The notes beneath the pieces were generated by a model. The model did not search any database. It saw nothing but the letters and a program-made list of their open reading frames with translations, and had not been told where the DNA came from. The position numbers and the translations under genes are program-made. This document shows, one piece after another, positions 32,850 to 39,228 of a stretch of 39,228 nucleotides of DNA. Numbering within the stretch: position 1 is the stretch's first letter; every line of letters starts with the position of its first letter. This DNA comes from Bacteroidota bacterium (GTDB taxonomy: Bacteria; Bacteroidota; Bacteroidia; UKL13-3), in NCBI GenBank assembly GCA_034439655.1, contig JAWXAU010000004.1:1-39228 (forward strand), in the 5' to 3' direction.

Positions 32850-32923
32850 TGGGATGTACCAGATTCGAACTGGTGACCTTTACCATGTCAAGGTAACACT
32901 CTAACCAACTGAGCTAACATCCC
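32850..32923 (-). tRNA. tRNA-Val (anticodon GAC)
   Basis: The minus strand folds to a complete cloverleaf of 74 bases. The acceptor stem is GGGATGT/ACATCCC, the D arm GCTC-AGTTGGTTA-GAGT, the anticodon stem TTACC/GGTAA with loop TTGACAT (anticodon GAC), the variable loop AGGTC, and the T arm ACCAG-TTCGAAT-CTGGT, with discriminator A. CCA is not encoded. A dispersed repeat begins four bases upstream of its 5' end. Confidence 0.95.
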
Positions 32924-32926
32924 GTT

Positions 32927-33152
32927 TATACCGAAACTAAATATATAATAGTCCAAAAGAAAGGGACTAATCCCCCCGCATCCTGATAATTATCGGGATT
33001 AAGCGGGGCTTTCGGGATGTAGCTCGGCATTGCCATTCTACAAACCAATCCGCCACAGGCGGAGAACTATTATAGTTTAAGAATTGGTATAACATTCTAC
33101 AAACTAAATCTGCCACAGGCGGAGAACTATTTTAGTTTAAGAATTGGTATTA
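32927..33152. repeat. Dispersed palindromic element, copy D, with duplicated 3' module
   Basis: The core (32927-33091) starts TATACCGAAACT and ends GGTATA. It carries the AGTCC...GGGACT hairpin, the CCCGC...GCGGGG nested hairpin and the CCGCCACAGGCGG end module. The end module is repeated once more at 33088-33151, with CTGCC in place of CCGCC. It fills most of the gap between the tRNA and the M3 peptidase gene. Confidence 0.85.
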
Positions 33153-33203
33153 TTTGTGCAAAGATATTCTCTTTTTTTCGATACCAATTAATCTATCATC
33201 ATA

Positions 33204-33211
33204 TATTTTTG
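33204..33211 (+). promoter_or_regulatory. Candidate -7 box (TATTTTTG) for the M3 peptidase-queA unit
   Basis: This exact TAnnTTTG match, TATATTTTTGCA in context, lies 19 bases before the ATG at 33231. Confidence 0.55.
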
Positions 33212-33230
33212 CAGCACATAAAATCAGAAA

Positions 33231-34937
33231 ATGGAAAACCAAAAATCACCAATATTTATATCGACTGATATGGCCATCAATTCGTGGGAAGATGTAAAAC
33301 CATATTTTGAAAATTTAGCTGAAAGGGCACTAAATAACAGTCACGACTTGCACCAATGGCTGCTTGATAGAAGCATGCTAGAAGCAATGTTGGAAGAAGA
33401 TATGGGCTGGCGTTATATACGCATGACCTGCGATACTACCGACAAAGAACGTGAACAAAGATACCTCACCTTTGTAAGTGAAATAGAACCGCAAATTGCT
33501 CCTTATCATGATTTGCTTAACCGCAAGATGGCTGAATCAGCATACTTGTCAATATTAGAGAAACCCGAATATCACAATTATATAAGGTCTGTAAAAGAAG
33601 AAATAAAAATTTTCAGGGAAGAGAATATTCCGCTACAGACAGAAATACAAACTGAGCAGCAAAAATATGCAGCCATTAGCGGTGCCATGACTGTGACAGT
33701 GGATGACAAGGAACAAACTTTACAACAAGCTGCAAACTATTATAAGAGTAATGACCGTGCCAAACGCCAACAAGTGTATGAGCAGATAACAAAGCGTCGT
33801 TATCAAGATGCGGAAGATTTAGAAGATTTATTTGATGTACTTTTAAAATTGCGACACCAAGTAGCCGTAAATGCGGGCTTTGCAAATTTCAGGGATTATA
33901 TGTTTGTGGCCATGGGCAGGTTCGATTATACCGTGAACGATTGTGAAATGTTTCACCAATCGGTAAAGAATAAAGTAGTACCTATGGTGCGTGAATTGTT
34001 ATTGCACCGAAAAGAAAGATTGGGATTGGATAAACTTCGACCTTGGGATACAGAAGTGGATTTAGACGGCCACCAACCTTTGAAACCTTTTGCTGATGGG
34101 AAGGATTTATTGAATAAAACTATACAATGTTTCGATCATATAGATCCATTTTTCAAGCAAGTAATCAATACTATGATAGCCCAAGGTCATTTCGATGTGG
34201 AATCGAGAATAGGAAAAGCTCCAGGCGGATATAATTATCCTTTGCCAGTGAATGGTTATCCGTTTATATTTATGAATGCGGCAAGCAATACCCGCGATGT
34301 GGAAACAATGGTACACGAAGCAGGCCATGCATTTCATTCTGTATTAACTAAAGACTTAGAATTAAATGCTCAAAAAGCATTGACAAGTGAAATAGCTGAA
34401 CTGGCCAGCATGAGTATGGAATTAATTTCATCGCATTCTCAAAATGTTTTTTATACAAATCCTGATGACCATAAAAGAGCTAGACTTGAACATTTGGAAG
34501 GTATTATAGAGGTATTGCCTTGGGTTGCTACGGTTGACAAATTCCAACATTGGTTATATACAAATCCCGGCCATACCCGTGCTGAAAGAGGAGATGCTTG
34601 GTTACGCATTAGTCAAGAATTTTCGGGCAATGTGGTTGATTGGGAAGGCTATGAAAAATTCCGCCCTTATAGTTGGCATAAACAATTACATATATTTGAA
34701 GTGCCATTTTATTATATAGAATATGGTTTTGCACAGCTTGGTGCAGTGGGCGTTTGGCGTAATTATCTACAAAACCCAACACAAACATTACAACAATATA
34801 AAGAAGCATTGTCATTGGGATATACCCAATCAATTCCTGATATATATAAAACCGCAGGCGTGAAATTTGATTTCAGCGAAAACTATATAGGAGAACTTGT
34901 TGCTTTTGTTAGCGAACAAATGAAAAGCCTTTCCTAG
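33231..34937 (+). CDS. M3 family oligoendopeptidase
   Basis: This cytoplasmic zinc metallopeptidase degrades short peptides. The 568-residue protein has the HEXXH motif HEAGH (362-366) in MVHEAGHAFHS and the downstream third-ligand region SEIAELASMSMEL (about 386-398). The phrase FEVPFYYIEYGFAQLG near the C-terminus lines the substrate cleft in this family. There is no signal peptide. Length is normal for the PepF-like branch. It is followed 16 bases later by queA, likely on one transcript. Confidence 0.92.
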   Translation: MENQKSPIFISTDMAINSWEDVKPYFENLAERALNNSHDLHQWLLDRSMLEAMLEEDMGWRYIRMTCDTTDKEREQRYLTFVSEIEPQIAPYHDLLNRKMAESAYLSILEKPEYHNYIRSVKEEIKIFREENIPLQTEIQTEQQKYAAISGAMTVTVDDKEQTLQQAANYYKSNDRAKRQQVYEQITKRRYQDAEDLEDLFDVLLKLRHQVAVNAGFANFRDYMFVAMGRFDYTVNDCEMFHQSVKNKVVPMVRELLLHRKERLGLDKLRPWDTEVDLDGHQPLKPFADGKDLLNKTIQCFDHIDPFFKQVINTMIAQGHFDVESRIGKAPGGYNYPLPVNGYPFIFMNAASNTRDVETMVHEAGHAFHSVLTKDLELNAQKALTSEIAELASMSMELISSHSQNVFYTNPDDHKRARLEHLEGIIEVLPWVATVDKFQHWLYTNPGHTRAERGDAWLRISQEFSGNVVDWEGYEKFRPYSWHKQLHIFEVPFYYIEYGFAQLGAVGVWRNYLQNPTQTLQQYKEALSLGYTQSIPDIYKTAGVKFDFSENYIGELVAFVSEQMKSLS

Positions 34938-34953
34938 GCGAAAGTATATATAT

Positions 34954-36162
34954 ATGCTTTTACCCGAAATTCAAGTAGCAGATTTCGACTACCTATTACC
35001 CGATAGCAGAATAGCCATGCATCCCTTGCCCAAAAGGGAGGAGTCGAAGTTATTGGTATATAAAGATGGTGCTATATTACACGAGCATTTTTATGATATC
35101 GCAAACTATTTACCTTCCCAAACTTTGGTATTGTTTAATAATAGCAAAGTGATAAATGCTAGACTCTATTTCAGAAGAAAGACAGGTACTGAAATAGAAG
35201 TATTTTGTTTAACTAAAGCTGTGGAATATGAAACCAAATTCAACGAAAGTTATTGGTATTGTTTGGTAGGAAATGTGAAACGATGGAAAAAGGATGAGAC
35301 CTTACTTAGGGAAACTTCATTATATAATGCCACAATAAAACTGCAAGCTAATTTTATAGAAAAATCCGACAACCAATTCATCATTAAATTTACTTGGAAT
35401 TCCAATCATAGTTTTTATGAACTATTGGAAATGTTTGGCCAAGTTCCCTTACCACCTTATATAAAAAGACATACCGACATTACCGACCGCAAACGCTACC
35501 AAACGGTGTATGCACGACATAATGGGTCAGTAGCTGCTCCTACTGCTGGACTTCACTTTACAGATGAAATTCTGAAAAAGTTAACAGCGAAAAAATGTAT
35601 TATAGATGAACTTACTTTACATGTAGGTGCAGGTACATTTTTACCTATGAAATCGGATACGGCCAATGAGCATATAATGCATCCCGAAAAAATTATTGTT
35701 ACGCAAAAAAACATAGACAATATAATACATCAATTAGATTATCAATATCCCATTGCAACCACAGGAACCACTGCTTGCCGCACTTTGGAAAGTTTGTATT
35801 GGATAGGTGTAAAAATATTGACAACACAATTTGAAAACAAAGGACTATTATTAGACCAATGGGAACCCTATCAGTTAGATGATACAATTGAACCCATAAA
35901 ATCATTGGAAGCATTATTAGATTATATGCAAAAAAATGATTTGCAAACCATAGAGGGTTATACCAAAATGATGATAGTGCCCGGTTATAAATTTAAATTA
36001 AGCAATATATTAATTACGAATTTCCACCAGCCGCAAAGCACACTGCTCATGCTTGTCTCAGCCTTTACAGACGGGCATTGGGAGGATATATATAAGGCTG
36101 CTTTGGCAAATGATTATCGTTTTCTGAGCTATGGAGATGGGAGTATACTTTTTAGGAGCTGA
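34954..36162 (+). CDS. queA: S-adenosylmethionine:tRNA ribosyltransferase-isomerase QueA
   Basis: QueA transfers the ribosyl part of SAM to preQ1-modified tRNA to form epoxyqueuosine. The 402-residue protein has DFDYLLPDSRIAMHPL near the start, LVLFNNSKVINARL, GSVAAPTAGLHFT, LHVGAGTFLPMKSD and TTACRTLESL. These are the expected family blocks. Several small insertions make it somewhat longer than the E. coli enzyme (about 356), as in many Bacteroidota. No other queuosine gene is in the window. Confidence 0.94.
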   Translation: MLLPEIQVADFDYLLPDSRIAMHPLPKREESKLLVYKDGAILHEHFYDIANYLPSQTLVLFNNSKVINARLYFRRKTGTEIEVFCLTKAVEYETKFNESYWYCLVGNVKRWKKDETLLRETSLYNATIKLQANFIEKSDNQFIIKFTWNSNHSFYELLEMFGQVPLPPYIKRHTDITDRKRYQTVYARHNGSVAAPTAGLHFTDEILKKLTAKKCIIDELTLHVGAGTFLPMKSDTANEHIMHPEKIIVTQKNIDNIIHQLDYQYPIATTGTTACRTLESLYWIGVKILTTQFENKGLLLDQWEPYQLDDTIEPIKSLEALLDYMQKNDLQTIEGYTKMMIVPGYKFKLSNILITNFHQPQSTLLMLVSAFTDGHWEDIYKAALANDYRFLSYGDGSILFRS

Positions 36163-36208
36163 ATAATATAAATCACCAGATGGAAATACCAATACAGTCG
36201 CCATATTT

Positions 36209-37498
36209 TTACAATTTTTTCTTACCTACCCATCGAGGCACCATCATGGTAAGCATATCATTACTTACATCTCTGACTCTAAGCCATCTTCCTAATTCAA
36301 CAACTGTTGGTATTCTGTCAATCGGTATATCATGATTGATTTCCTTTTTGGAATAACCTACGGTAAATAATCCTTTCGTATTAAAAGCGAAATTCTTCAC
36401 CCTTTGCGGATTTTTGCCATAATATAAACAAACAACTTTATAATGTTTCTCTCTTACCAATTTTGCAAGTATTGTTGTATCTGCAATAAATTGTGCTGTG
36501 TTTTCAAAATTAAAAAAATATACAATACTCTTCTTTCTCCATCTCAGTTTTTTGCTATGGTGGGTCTTTTGATCAACTGTTTTGTATTTGAATTTTTTAA
36601 GTTTTTGACCTGTTTTTAAAGAGTTCTCATTTCCTGTTGTACTATTATATGTTAACTCCATACTTGTGCCAGATGCAGCAATTTTGGAAATTGCATAACG
36701 TATTCCACTATGTATAATACTATTCTCTCCATTGCCTATCTCTATTGCCCCAGCTTCGTCTTCGGTACTTATATAACCCGATTTATATTCACCCATTACA
36801 ATCATATCTTCTTCCGGTTCATTATATATACCATTCAAATTTCCATCGTACAATCCTATGCAAAAACTATCTTTTTCCCATTTAAAATCAATTGTTCTGG
36901 CTTTATATATTTGCAACCTAAACCCAATATCAGCCCACATTAAGGGTCGTTCGGGAAAAGCATGATCATAATATTCACGAAGCAATAAACGGTATTTGGC
37001 ATTGTTGCTAAAATCAAACCTACTTAAATGATATACAAGCACTCCAGACGTGTCTTTTTCATTCACAAAAGTTAACTCTAAATATTTAAAATATTGGTCT
37101 ATGGTAACAGGACTTCCATCATCTGTAAAATCCAAATTCTTATTATAGTCCACCCAAATTTTCGTAGGAGCACGCATATATACATTACCCATAACTACTG
37201 CCACATAACTTTTGTTGTAGCTGCCTACAACGCCATTGAAATCGAGCAAAGTATAACCACTGTCCAAGCAATCTTTCATATCTGGTAATTTGATACTTAC
37301 ATTTTCGGTACTCGGTTTTTCGCCTACCGCCTCTTTATCAACATTGATAAAACTCCCTTTCAATCTCCATACAGGTGCCGCAACCAAACTCTTGTCAAAT
37401 TTTTGGTCTTTTGAAAAATTATCTAGCGAGAGCTTGGTCTGACCCCATGTATAATTGGGTATGAACAGTAAAAATAGGATGAATAGGCGATTATACAT
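36209..37498 (-). CDS. Exported protein with Ca-binding-like loops and a thioredoxin-like fold lacking CXXC
   Basis: The protein has 429 residues with a signal peptide (1-19, ending TWGQ). Two acidic loops resemble EF-hand or GEVED-type calcium sites: VDYNKNLDFTDDG and DGNLNGIYNEPEED. The C-terminal 110 residues look like a thioredoxin fold: strand SIVYFFNFENT, a helix, VVCLYYGKN, and IPTVVEL, where Pro397 could be the cis-proline. No CXXC or CXXS motif is present at the usual place, so it is probably not a redox enzyme. I do not know the function. It is divergent from the glycosyltransferase gene, with a near-consensus TGCATCTTTG box about 20 bases upstream. Confidence 0.65.
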   Translation of the reverse strand: MYNRLFILFLLFIPNYTWGQTKLSLDNFSKDQKFDKSLVAAPVWRLKGSFINVDKEAVGEKPSTENVSIKLPDMKDCLDSGYTLLDFNGVVGSYNKSYVAVVMGNVYMRAPTKIWVDYNKNLDFTDDGSPVTIDQYFKYLELTFVNEKDTSGVLVYHLSRFDFSNNAKYRLLLREYYDHAFPERPLMWADIGFRLQIYKARTIDFKWEKDSFCIGLYDGNLNGIYNEPEEDMIVMGEYKSGYISTEDEAGAIEIGNGENSIIHSGIRYAISKIAASGTSMELTYNSTTGNENSLKTGQKLKKFKYKTVDQKTHHSKKLRWRKKSIVYFFNFENTAQFIADTTILAKLVREKHYKVVCLYYGKNPQRVKNFAFNTKGLFTVGYSKKEINHDIPIDRIPTVVELGRWLRVRDVSNDMLTMMVPRWVGKKKL

Positions 37499-37552
37499 GA
37501 AGGCAATTAAATCTTTTGCAAAGATGCATAGAAAAACTAAATACTGTATCTA

Positions 37553-37560
37553 TATATTTG
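37553..37560 (+). promoter_or_regulatory. Candidate -7 box (TATATTTG) for the glycosyltransferase
   Basis: This exact TAnnTTTG match ends eight bases before the ATG at 37568. The predicted leader is therefore only a few nucleotides. Confidence 0.5.
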
Positions 37561-37567
37561 CACACTG

Positions 37568-38650
37568 ATGAATATTGTTTTACTGGCCAATTACGCTCCT
37601 ACATCGCTATCTGGCTATGTATACAGGGCTTTGCAGCAAATGGGCCATGCCATTACGTTTGTGAGTCCACAAGAGGGGTTAGAAGATTCTATTGGTTGTA
37701 AACCCTTTTTAGATGTGCCGCTGTTTCTGAACAAACAAAATTTGAAACCTGACTTATTGATTGTGGTTGAATCGAGTGTTCATCCTTTGCTTGTTCCATT
37801 GAATCTAGAAAAGTTAAATTGCGTTACAGCTTGGTGGGCTATCGACAACCATATTAATTATCGTTGGCATAAAGAGTTTGCCGTATTTTTTGATTATGTG
37901 TTTTTTGCCCAAAAAGATTTTACACAACAAGCATCCAAATACGCAGGCAAAAATGTAGCGTGGCTGCCTTTGGCCTGCGACCCAAGCATACATCAAAACA
38001 AACACTTAGAGCGAACCGTAGCTTGCGGATTTGTGGGAAATATGAACAAACATCGCCAACATTATTTTGACCAATTAAAAACAAAAACCCATATACAAAT
38101 TGTAAATGGTTTGAACCCATACCAAATGGCCGATTATTATAATACCTGCAAATCGGTATTTAATATTTCTATGCGTGGCGATTTGAATATGCGAACCTTT
38201 GAAGCTATGGCTTGTGGCAGTTTGCTTATTACGCAAGATATACAAAATGGAATAAATGATTTGTTCGAACCTGGTAAAAATATAATTACGCATAACTTAA
38301 ATAATGCTGCTGAGGTAATCAATTATTACGAAAAAAATTCCGAACTCATTGCACCCATAGCACAAGCTGGTTACGAACTTGTAATTCGCGAACACACATA
38401 CAGCAATCGCATGCAAACATTGATTACCCTAGCAGGTGGCGGCAAAAAGCAATTATTTGAAACAGATGTATACGCCATCAGAAAACATTATATGTTTAAC
38501 CACCGCCATTTTAAATCAAACCATTTGGATTCCTATAATACTTTGTATAACCATGTTTCGTTCTTCAAAAAAATCAAATATAAAGTATTATACTTTTTTG
38601 CATTTTTGTGGCATAAGAAATATTTGTGGGGAGTGAGGAAATTTGGGTAG
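37568..38650 (+). CDS. CgeB-like / GT-B family glycosyltransferase
   Basis: The 360-residue cytoplasmic protein begins with a Rossmann-type strand (MNIVLLANYAPTSLSGYVYRALQQMGH). The N-terminal half (to about 150) includes PDLLIVVESS and CVTAWWAIDNHIN. The C-terminal half has CGFVGNMNKHR and then NISMRGDLNMRTFEAMACGSLLITQD, the nucleotide-sugar site of glycosyl transferase group 1 proteins, with its conserved Glu. The layout matches the CgeB/Glyco_trans_1_2 group. Donor and acceptor are unknown. It stands alone, divergent from an exported protein, and is followed by a perfect GC-rich palindrome. Confidence 0.82.
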   Translation: MNIVLLANYAPTSLSGYVYRALQQMGHAITFVSPQEGLEDSIGCKPFLDVPLFLNKQNLKPDLLIVVESSVHPLLVPLNLEKLNCVTAWWAIDNHINYRWHKEFAVFFDYVFFAQKDFTQQASKYAGKNVAWLPLACDPSIHQNKHLERTVACGFVGNMNKHRQHYFDQLKTKTHIQIVNGLNPYQMADYYNTCKSVFNISMRGDLNMRTFEAMACGSLLITQDIQNGINDLFEPGKNIITHNLNNAAEVINYYEKNSELIAPIAQAGYELVIREHTYSNRMQTLITLAGGGKKQLFETDVYAIRKHYMFNHRHFKSNHLDSYNTLYNHVSFFKKIKYKVLYFFAFLWHKKYLWGVRKFG

Positions 38651-38658
38651 ACCAAATA

Positions 38659-38686
38659 AATGTTTCCCGCCGCGGCGGGAAACATT
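38659..38686. repeat. Perfect 28-bp palindrome with CCCGCCGCGGCGGG core
   Basis: The palindrome is symmetric over 14 bases each side around CCGCGG (AATGTTTCCC and its complement flank the core). It lies nine bases after the glycosyltransferase stop. As a stem with essentially no loop it would be a cruciform or a strong RNA hairpin; no T-run follows. Confidence 0.7.
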
Positions 38687-38763
38687 ATAGCAAGTTCTTC
38701 AAGTTTGAAATTCTCGACAAAATCTTGTGTATCGTTATACAATATTCCAAGCCAATTTTTATT

Positions 38764-38887
38764 TATACCGAAACTCAATATATAATAGTCCAAAAGAAAG
38801 GGACTAAACATATTGTAGTTCGGTATTACCATTCTGAAAACTAATCCGCCACAGGCGGAGAACTATTATAGTTTAAGAAATGGTATA
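38764..38887. repeat. Dispersed palindromic element, copy E (short form)
   Basis: This copy starts TATACCGAAACTCAATATAT and ends GGTATA. It keeps the AGTCC...GGGACT hairpin, GTAGTTCGGTATTACCATTCT and the CCGCCACAGGCGG end module. It lacks the CCCGATAATTATCGGG middle found in copies A and D. At 124 bases it looks like the minimal form. Confidence 0.85.
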
Positions 38888-38894
38888 ACCTTGC

Positions 38895-39077
38895 TCAATC
38901 ATCAAGAATTATATCAAAATAGTTTTCAAAATCAAGAAAATTATTTGGTCGTATTTTCTCATTCAAAGGTGGCAATAACCACTCATAAGGTTTGGTATCA
39001 TTAAACAAAACAGGTGGTACAGTTGAAACCGAAATGGTGGTACAGTTGGAACCGAAATATTCACGCAGACCTTGCAA
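38895..39077 (-). pseudogene. Possible 3' remnant of a gene interrupted by a repeat
   Basis: The open frame is 60 codons. Its C-terminal part (VLFNDTKPYEWLLPPLNEKI and on to DFENYFDIILDD) looks protein-like. Its N-terminal part (REYFGSNCTTISVSTVPP) is translated from the 23-base tandem repeat at 39013-39058. It may be the tail of a gene cut by an inserted element. It could also be chance; no family is recognised. Confidence 0.3.
39013..39058. repeat. 23-bp tandem repeat, possible IS end
   Basis: There are two copies of GGTGGTACAGTTGAAACCGAAAT differing at one base (GAAACC versus GGAACC), at 39013-39035 and 39036-39058. Short direct repeats of this style occur at the ends of IS21-family elements. 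The rest of such an element would lie outside the window, so the assignment is only suggestive. Confidence 0.45.
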
Positions 39078-39084
39078 TGATAAT

Positions 39085-39113
39085 GTAGTTGCCGTTCGCA
39101 GAACGGCGACTAC
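39085..39113. repeat. Inverted repeat GTAGTTGCCGTTC / GAACGGCGACTAC
   Basis: The 13-base arms (39085-39097 and 39101-39113) match except for one G-T pair, with a GCA loop. No gene is nearby to assign it to as a terminator. The remaining sequence to 39228 shows no gene. Confidence 0.55.
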
Positions 39114-39228
39114 GGGTTAAGCAGTGGTATGAATAGACCTCTTTCATAATTCAAATAAGAAAAGCCAAATTATAACGGACACTTTATTTTATTGTAGTAT
39201 CGCTCGCCGCGAACTCCGATAACTATCG

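Noticed and set aside
38533-38832. 99-codon minus-strand frame
   Set aside because: It overlaps the glycosyltransferase gene, the CCCGCCGCGGCGGG palindrome and copy E of the dispersed element; it is a chance frame.

Overview
The window looks like a chromosomal segment from an AT-rich member of the Bacteroidota, possibly an uncultured Sphingobacteriia/Chitinophagales-like lineage. The evidence is the set of Bacteroidota-restricted families (DUF3098, DUF4836-like), the ftsX-DUF3098-uppP-truB block, and repeated TAnnTTTG -7 promoter boxes just upstream of starts. Shine-Dalgarno sequences are mostly absent and GTG/TTG starts are frequent. Nothing indicates a prophage, plasmid, CRISPR array or known defence island. 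The organism assignment is inference.

Layout. 1-7229 is read mostly on the minus strand: a thioredoxin-like protein, pfkA, a PKD-like lipoprotein, corA, a DUF2079 membrane protein and ilvE. 7278-12506 is on the plus strand: an unrecognised protein, a DUF4836-like protein, an ABC ATPase with its FtsX/MacB-type permease, and a double-OmpA protein. 12566-19932 carries a DUF4337-like membrane protein (-), guaA, an HtrA protease, an outer-membrane-like protein (-), a secreted DNA/RNA non-specific endonuclease and a lipoprotein (-). 20151-23165 encodes a complete phosphorelay: a lone receiver, a soluble REC-HisKA-HATPase-REC kinase, an Hpt protein, and a receiver with a C-terminal membrane helix. 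23240-26827 is mnmA, a lipoprotein and a subtilase. 26857-28502 (-) is a small membrane protein followed by rplI, rpsR and rpsF. 28682-32839 is a tightly packed six-gene operon: ftsX, DUF3098, uppP, truB, ribF, coaE. A tRNA-Val(GAC), an M3 oligopeptidase, queA, a secreted protein (-) and a CgeB-like glycosyltransferase follow.

The intergenic DNA is unusually structured. Five copies of a 120-165 bp element with TATACC...GGTATA ends and an internal palindrome lie at 1, 4306, 16627, 32927 and 38764; they look like a MITE or REP-type family. Other classes are heptamer tracts (TAGACAG) placed directly after the stop codons of two genes, GGAGTAAGG hairpins, a CACAGAG hairpin, and CCCGCCGCGGCGGG palindromes in otherwise AT-rich DNA.

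The most interesting protein system is the phosphorelay. All four proteins keep their phospho-acceptor residues, no DNA-binding output domain is present, and the last receiver appears to be tethered to the membrane. The signal output is therefore probably protein-protein contact at the membrane, although this is inferred from domain content only.
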